Origin: Ignavibacteria bacterium
Lineage (GTDB): Bacteria; Bacteroidota; Ignavibacteria; Ignavibacteriales; SURF-24
Reading direction: 5' to 3'
NCBI GenBank assembly: GCA_025612245.1
Contig: JAAXKQ010000009.1
Span: 100,567 to 164,566 of the forward strand
DNA: 64,000 bases
The notes under the pieces were generated by a model. That model made no database searches and was not told the DNA's origin. It saw nothing but the letters and a program-made list of their open reading frames with translations. The position numbers and the translations under genes were made by a program. Within the stretch, counting starts at the first letter, position 1; every line of letters begins with the position of its first letter. This document shows, in pieces, positions 59,796 through 64,000 of this stretch.

Positions 59796-61085
59796 ATGAA
59801 AAAAGAGATACCCCATATCCCGCTGGCTGAAAGGGTGCGCCCCGAGGAGCTGAAAGACTTCCGTGGCCAGGAAGCGCTTTTAGGCAAGGGCAAGCCGATC
59901 CGCCTGATGATAGAAAACGATACACTCAGTTCGTTTATACTCTGGGGCCCTCCGGGAACCGGAAAGACTACAATTGCCAAGATAATTGCGCGCCAGACAA
60001 AGTCGGAGTTCCACCAGATAAACGCGGTTTCTTCGGGTGTAAAGGATATCAGGGAAATCATCGCCCTTTCGGAAGAGAATAAATTCCTCGGGAAAAGGAC
60101 GATCCTTTTCATCGATGAAATCCACCGCTTCAACAAATCGCAGCAGGATGCACTTCTTTCGGCAGTGGAATCGGGCCTCATTGTGCTCATCGGGGCTACG
60201 ACGGAAAACCCTTCATTTGAAGTAATTCCTGCTCTTAGAAGCAGGGTGAGAATTTTCGTCCTTAATGAATTGTCGAAAGATGACCTGGTGAATATTCTAA
60301 ACTTTGCAATTGAGAGGGATGAATTTCTCTCTGCCTTGAAAATAGGCGAGGTTGACACGGATTTCCTGATTTATGTCTCCGGCGGGGATGCCCGCTCGAT
60401 GCTCAACATCCTGGAGGCAGCCGTAATGCAGCAGATCAACCGTGAAAGAATTGAGATTACGAAGGAAGTAATTGAGAATGTCATACAGAGAAAGAACATT
60501 CTCTACGATAAGGCCGGCGAGGAGCATTATAATATCATCTCAGCCTTCATTAAAAGCCTCAGGGGAAGCGATCCCGACGCAGCCCTATACTGGATGGCCC
60601 GAATGTTGGAAGGGGGCGAGGATCCGCTCTTTATTGCCCGCAGGATGATCATCTTTGCTGCTGAGGATATAGGCAATGCTTCCCCGAACGCGCTCTTACT
60701 GGCCGAGACTGTCTTTAGTGCCGTCTCAAAGATCGGTATGCCGGAATCAAGAATTCTTCTTGCTCAAGGGGTTACTTATCTTGCCTCGGCGCCAAAGAGC
60801 AACTCTTCGTACATGGGAATTGAACAGGCGCTTTCAGAGGTCAGGAACAGTCCCCTTTACCCGGTGCCGCTTCACTTGAGGAATGCTCCGACGAAACTTA
60901 TGAAGGAGCTGGGTTATGGAAAGGAATACCAGTATCCTCACGACTTTGAAAACCACTTTATTGAGAAGGATTACCTGCCCGGGGAGCTAAAGGGAAGGCA
61001 GTTTTATAAGCCTACGGAGAACGGGCAGGAAAAGACAATTAAGGAGAGGCTTAAGGCTCTCTGGAAAAACAAAAAGAAGTACTGA
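59796..61085 (+). CDS. rarA: replication-associated recombination protein A (RarA/MgsA)
   Basis: PLAERVRPEELKDFRGQEALLG, WGPPGTGKTTIAKII, FIDEIHRFNKSQQDALL, IGATTENPSFE. Confidence 0.96.
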   Translation: MKKEIPHIPLAERVRPEELKDFRGQEALLGKGKPIRLMIENDTLSSFILWGPPGTGKTTIAKIIARQTKSEFHQINAVSSGVKDIREIIALSEENKFLGKRTILFIDEIHRFNKSQQDALLSAVESGLIVLIGATTENPSFEVIPALRSRVRIFVLNELSKDDLVNILNFAIERDEFLSALKIGEVDTDFLIYVSGGDARSMLNILEAAVMQQINRERIEITKEVIENVIQRKNILYDKAGEEHYNIISAFIKSLRGSDPDAALYWMARMLEGGEDPLFIARRMIIFAAEDIGNASPNALLLAETVFSAVSKIGMPESRILLAQGVTYLASAPKSNSSYMGIEQALSEVRNSPLYPVPLHLRNAPTKLMKELGYGKEYQYPHDFENHFIEKDYLPGELKGRQFYKPTENGQEKTIKERLKALWKNKKKY

Positions 61086-61108
61086 AACTTGCGCGCGCCT
61101 TTTAAAGC

Positions 61109-62230
61109 TCAGGCAGTGGAGAACATTTTCCCCGGGTATTGCCTGACGAGCCCCTTAAATTCAAGCGAGAGGAGATAGACCAGGCAGTCTGAGGTTGAAA
61201 GCGAAGACATCGAAGAGATGAGGTCGATCTGTTTCGGTTCGTTATCCAGGCATGCCATCAGCTTTTCCTCGAACATATTCAGCTCCTCTTCGGCTTTGGG
61301 AATGTTTTTCCCAATGACCGGTTTAAGCTTTATTTCAAGCTCCTGAATCACGTCGTCAACTGTGCAAACAAGTTTTGCCCCGCTTCTTTGAATGAGAGCA
61401 TTTGTCCCTTCACTCTGCCTTACGCCGAGATTTCCCGGTACGGCAAAGACCTCGCGGTTCTGTTCAAGCGCAAAGGCAGCCGTCTGCATTGCGCCTCCGC
61501 TTACGCCTGATTCAACGATTATGCTCCCAAGAGAGATGCCGGAAATGATTCTGTTCCTTCTCGGGAAGTTCTGCGCATCGGGCTTGGTGCCAAGCTCAAA
61601 TTCTGTAAGTACGACGCCGTTGCGTATGATCTCCGAGAAAAGCTGCCTGTTCTCGGGGGGATAAATTACATCCAGTCCTGAGCCAATTACGGCAATTGTA
61701 CGTCCGCCAATCTTTATTGCCGACCTGTGCACAATTGAGTCAATTCCCCGGGCCATTCCGCTTACAACCGTTACGCCCTGGCTGCAGAGGTCCGAAGAAA
61801 ATTTTTCGGCCTGAACTTTCCCGTAATTGGAAGGCTGACGCGTTCCCACGATGGCAACCGAATAGTTGTCAGCTTCGGTAAAAGAGCCCAGTGCATAGAG
61901 TATCAAGGGCGGGTCGTAGATCTTCTTCAGAAGCGGAGGGTATTCAGGGTCCCAGACCGTAATTACTGAGGCTCCCATTTGCGAAAGCCTTTCTATTTCT
62001 TCCTTAATCTTCTTTCTGAATATGTCCCTGGTCAGTGAAGCTTGTCTTATGCGCTGTGCCAGTATCTTGTTTATCTGGTCTGTTTTAGTGAGTTCATTGT
62101 GGCTTGCCGAAAGGATGCTGTTCAGGGATTTGAACTGGGCAAGCAGGTTTCTGATCTTGCCCGGTCCTATGCCTTCTACGTTAAGCAGAAGTCTGAGTGA
62201 GACAAATTGCTCAAAATTAAGCCTTGTCAC
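61109..62230 (-). CDS. dprA: DNA-processing protein DprA
   Basis: VAIVGTRQPSNYG, VVSGMARGIDSIVHRSA, GSGLDVIYPPENR, FAVPGNLG. Confidence 0.95.
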   Translation of the reverse strand: MTRLNFEQFVSLRLLLNVEGIGPGKIRNLLAQFKSLNSILSASHNELTKTDQINKILAQRIRQASLTRDIFRKKIKEEIERLSQMGASVITVWDPEYPPLLKKIYDPPLILYALGSFTEADNYSVAIVGTRQPSNYGKVQAEKFSSDLCSQGVTVVSGMARGIDSIVHRSAIKIGGRTIAVIGSGLDVIYPPENRQLFSEIIRNGVVLTEFELGTKPDAQNFPRRNRIISGISLGSIIVESGVSGGAMQTAAFALEQNREVFAVPGNLGVRQSEGTNALIQRSGAKLVCTVDDVIQELEIKLKPVIGKNIPKAEEELNMFEEKLMACLDNEPKQIDLISSMSSLSTSDCLVYLLSLEFKGLVRQYPGKMFSTA

Positions 62231-62254
62231 TGTATAAAGCCGGTTTTTGTGGAG

Positions 62255-62530
62255 TTATTTTTCTACGTCAATATCGTCAACAATTGCAACAATCATCGTA
62301 TTAACGGGAGCCTTCTTATGCCCTAATATCTGCTGTACGGCATCGCCCTCCTGTGCGACAAGAACGGTATCCCCAATACCGGAGTCGATAAGGTCAAGGG
62401 CAATAACGTCTTTATTGCCGGTGAAATTTCCCTTTAGGTCTACTTTCTGAACCAGCAGGAGTTTATGTCCCTGTAAGTACCGGTTCTTCTGTGTAGAGAT
62501 TACGTTTCCTTTAACTCTGCCCAGGAACAT
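62255..62530 (-). CDS. EutN/CcmL-family bacterial microcompartment vertex (BMC-P) protein
   Basis: MFLGRVKGNVISTQKNRYLQGHKLLLVQKVD...VIALDLIDSGIGDTVLVAQEGDAVQQILG...APVNTMIVAIVDDIDVE follows the family pattern along its length. Confidence 0.93.
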   Translation of the reverse strand: MFLGRVKGNVISTQKNRYLQGHKLLLVQKVDLKGNFTGNKDVIALDLIDSGIGDTVLVAQEGDAVQQILGHKKAPVNTMIVAIVDDIDVEK

Positions 62531-62795
62531 TGTCTGCCTTTTTGTCATTCTGCTTTTTTCTGAAAAAGATTGCAGCAGGCAGCACAACCAGATAGCCAAT
62601 CAAAAGGAGTATTGGCGAGAGGTTAAGGGAAACAGGATTATCCCATTTGCCAAGGGACATGACGAAAAAGCCCGCAATTAGAATGACTGCTCCTAAAATG
62701 AGCAGGTAATAGTTTTCCTTTACCCAGTAGTTTGTAAAAGGTGACGAATAAGATTTTTTTACAGGTCTTGCGTTTTTCTTTACTGTTTTTGACAT
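62511..62795 (-). CDS. small two-TM membrane protein (DUF3098-like)
   Basis: WVKENYYLLILGAVILIAGFFVMSLGKWDNP...LSPILLLIGYLVVLPAAIFFRK; overlaps the BMC-P start. Confidence 0.75.
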   Translation of the reverse strand: MSKTVKKNARPVKKSYSSPFTNYWVKENYYLLILGAVILIAGFFVMSLGKWDNPVSLNLSPILLLIGYLVVLPAAIFFRKKQNDKKADNVPGQS

Positions 62796-62828
62796 ATAGT
62801 TGAATTCCCAAAAATAGGATTAAAAAAA

Positions 62829-62897
62829 GCCCAGTGTTGGGGGGACACTGGGCCGACTCGTCATTTCAAAGTTCTGGGGAGAGAACTTTGATGAGTC
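62829..62897 (-). terminator. two adjacent hairpins downstream of the 62915-63172 gene
   Basis: gcccagtgt-tgggggg-acactgggc with an A-run on the + strand side, and tcaaagttct-ggggag-agaactttga. Confidence 0.7.
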
Positions 62898-62914
62898 ATT
62901 GAAATTATAAAACT

Positions 62915-63172
62915 TTATTTATGAATCTGATAAACAATTTTCCTAATTGTATCAAACTGCAAATATGGATATTCCTCTCTAAGAGCATCTATAGCATCGC
63001 TGGCGCTGAGTTTCGTGGCTCTTAACTCTTTGAACTTATTGCGAATCTGGTAATCTCTTACAGATTTTTCATCAATCAAACCTTTCGAATTCAGGAGCTC
63101 GTAAATCTCATCGCTGATCAAATCGGATAACGGATTATCGATTTTAGATTTAATTGTTTTCATTATACCCAT
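62915..63172 (-). CDS. small conserved-looking helical protein of unknown function
   Basis: 85-codon ORF, charged helical composition, preceded by an AT-rich region and followed by terminator-like hairpins. Confidence 0.6.
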   Translation of the reverse strand: MGIMKTIKSKIDNPLSDLISDEIYELLNSKGLIDEKSVRDYQIRNKFKELRATKLSASDAIDALREEYPYLQFDTIRKIVYQIHK

Positions 63173-63687
63173 CCTTTTCTAGTTATTAAAATAAAATCTT
63201 CTCTTGTTCACCGTATCAATCTTATGCTATTAAATCCTCCTGATATTGTAAAAAACAAAAAAATCTGAGAAAGGATTCAAATCCCAGGACAAAATTATTT
63301 AAATCTTAATAATAAAATACAATAAAAAACAATTTATTGTCAATAGTCACAGAACCGTATCTAAAACTAAGAAAAAAAAATCATAAAAGCAGAACAAACA
63401 TGCCGCAAGGCATGGGACAAATTTTTCCCTAGCAAAATAAAAGTTTTAGCCGCATATTAAACGAAGCAAGTAAGACAATACAACTTTTTCAAAAGCCTGG
63501 AAAAAAATCCTGTATTTAACAATACAGTTGAAAATATGTTCCCGGCATTTCCATTCTTTGATTAAGGCCTGAAGTTACAACAATTTACGGGAACTTCTTA
63601 AGCCATAAATGGGTTAAAACATAACGCAAAGTGCGGGCTGAAAGAGAATCATTACAAATTAAATATTGAAAATCTTAAGTATACCTC

Positions 63688-63718
63688 TTGACAAACGAGG
63701 AATAGTTTAGTAGTTTTG
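63688..63718 (+). promoter_or_regulatory. probable rRNA operon promoter P1
   Basis: TTGACA, 17-nt spacer, TAGTTTTG (fits both a -35 hexamer and the Bacteroidetes TAnnTTTG -7 element). Confidence 0.7.
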
Positions 63719-63890
63719 TAGTCTCTTTTCGACAACGCAACAGCGAAAAAGGAAAGAGAGAAGTTCTTAAAGAGAATGAAAGTAAATGAACCAAGTGCAA
63801 GAGCTAAGAAGAGTTCTTTTTCGAGGAAGAAGTAAAAGTTCAGTGAAAGCAAAGAAACTGAATAAAAGTTGAAAAAGAAAAAGAAAGTTC

Positions 63891-63919
63891 TTGACAAAGA
63901 CAGAAAAAGTTCTTAAATT
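63891..63919 (+). promoter_or_regulatory. possible second rRNA promoter P2
   Basis: TTGACA, 17-nt spacer, TAAATT. Confidence 0.5.
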
Positions 63920-63955
63920 AGAACTCTGAATTTGAAACGGTTCACGAAAATAGAA

Positions 63956-63967
63956 TGTTCTTTGAAA
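63956..63967 (+). promoter_or_regulatory. boxA-like antitermination element of an rRNA leader
   Basis: tgttctttgaaa matches the boxA consensus; rRNA gene expected just beyond the window. Confidence 0.65.
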
Positions 63968-64000
63968 TAGTGAGTGTAAGATAAACTTGTCAGTGAAATT

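Noticed and set aside
63652-63897. 81-aa minus-strand Phe/Leu-rich ORF
   Set aside because: Lies across the purine-rich rRNA leader and promoter on the opposite strand; low-complexity artefact.
1-64000. Search for tRNA genes, transposases, integrases, prophage or defence systems
   Set aside because: No convincing T-loop/acceptor pattern was seen by eye in intergenic regions, and no ORF resembles transposase, integrase, restriction-modification or other defence proteins.

Overview
The window reads as a chromosomal segment of a Bacteroidota/Chlorobiota-type bacterium, probably Ignavibacteria-like (inferred from gene content). It is gene-dense and mostly housekeeping, with no convincing mobile element, CRISPR array or tRNA. 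Main blocks: rpoZ/gmk/coaBC/dnaB; an NfnAB-like pair; bshB1; a moxR-DUF58-Bat aerotolerance operon; a Kdo/Lpt lipopolysaccharide operon (kdsA, kdsC-like, kdsD, lptC, lptA-like, lptB) with kdsB elsewhere; a LytS/LytTR/LiaF-like signalling operon; and ddl/ftsB/rarA/dprA. The right edge runs into what looks like an rRNA operon leader (two promoter-like signals plus boxA), with the rRNA itself outside the window. The most notable observation is scattered parts of a possible bacterial microcompartment (BMC): a EutN/CcmL-type shell vertex protein (62255-62530, minus), a CoA-acylating aldehyde dehydrogenase with a C-terminal encapsulation-peptide-like tail (44393-45973, minus), and a class II (fuculose-phosphate-type) aldolase overlapping a Gfo/Idh/MocA dehydrogenase. 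Other leads are an L,D-transpeptidase-like protein with Ser at the catalytic Cys position, a KdsC-like HAD protein with a DLHG motif, an extra BatD-like gene, and several unexplained intergenic hairpins. All calls come from reading the sequence; no searches were run.
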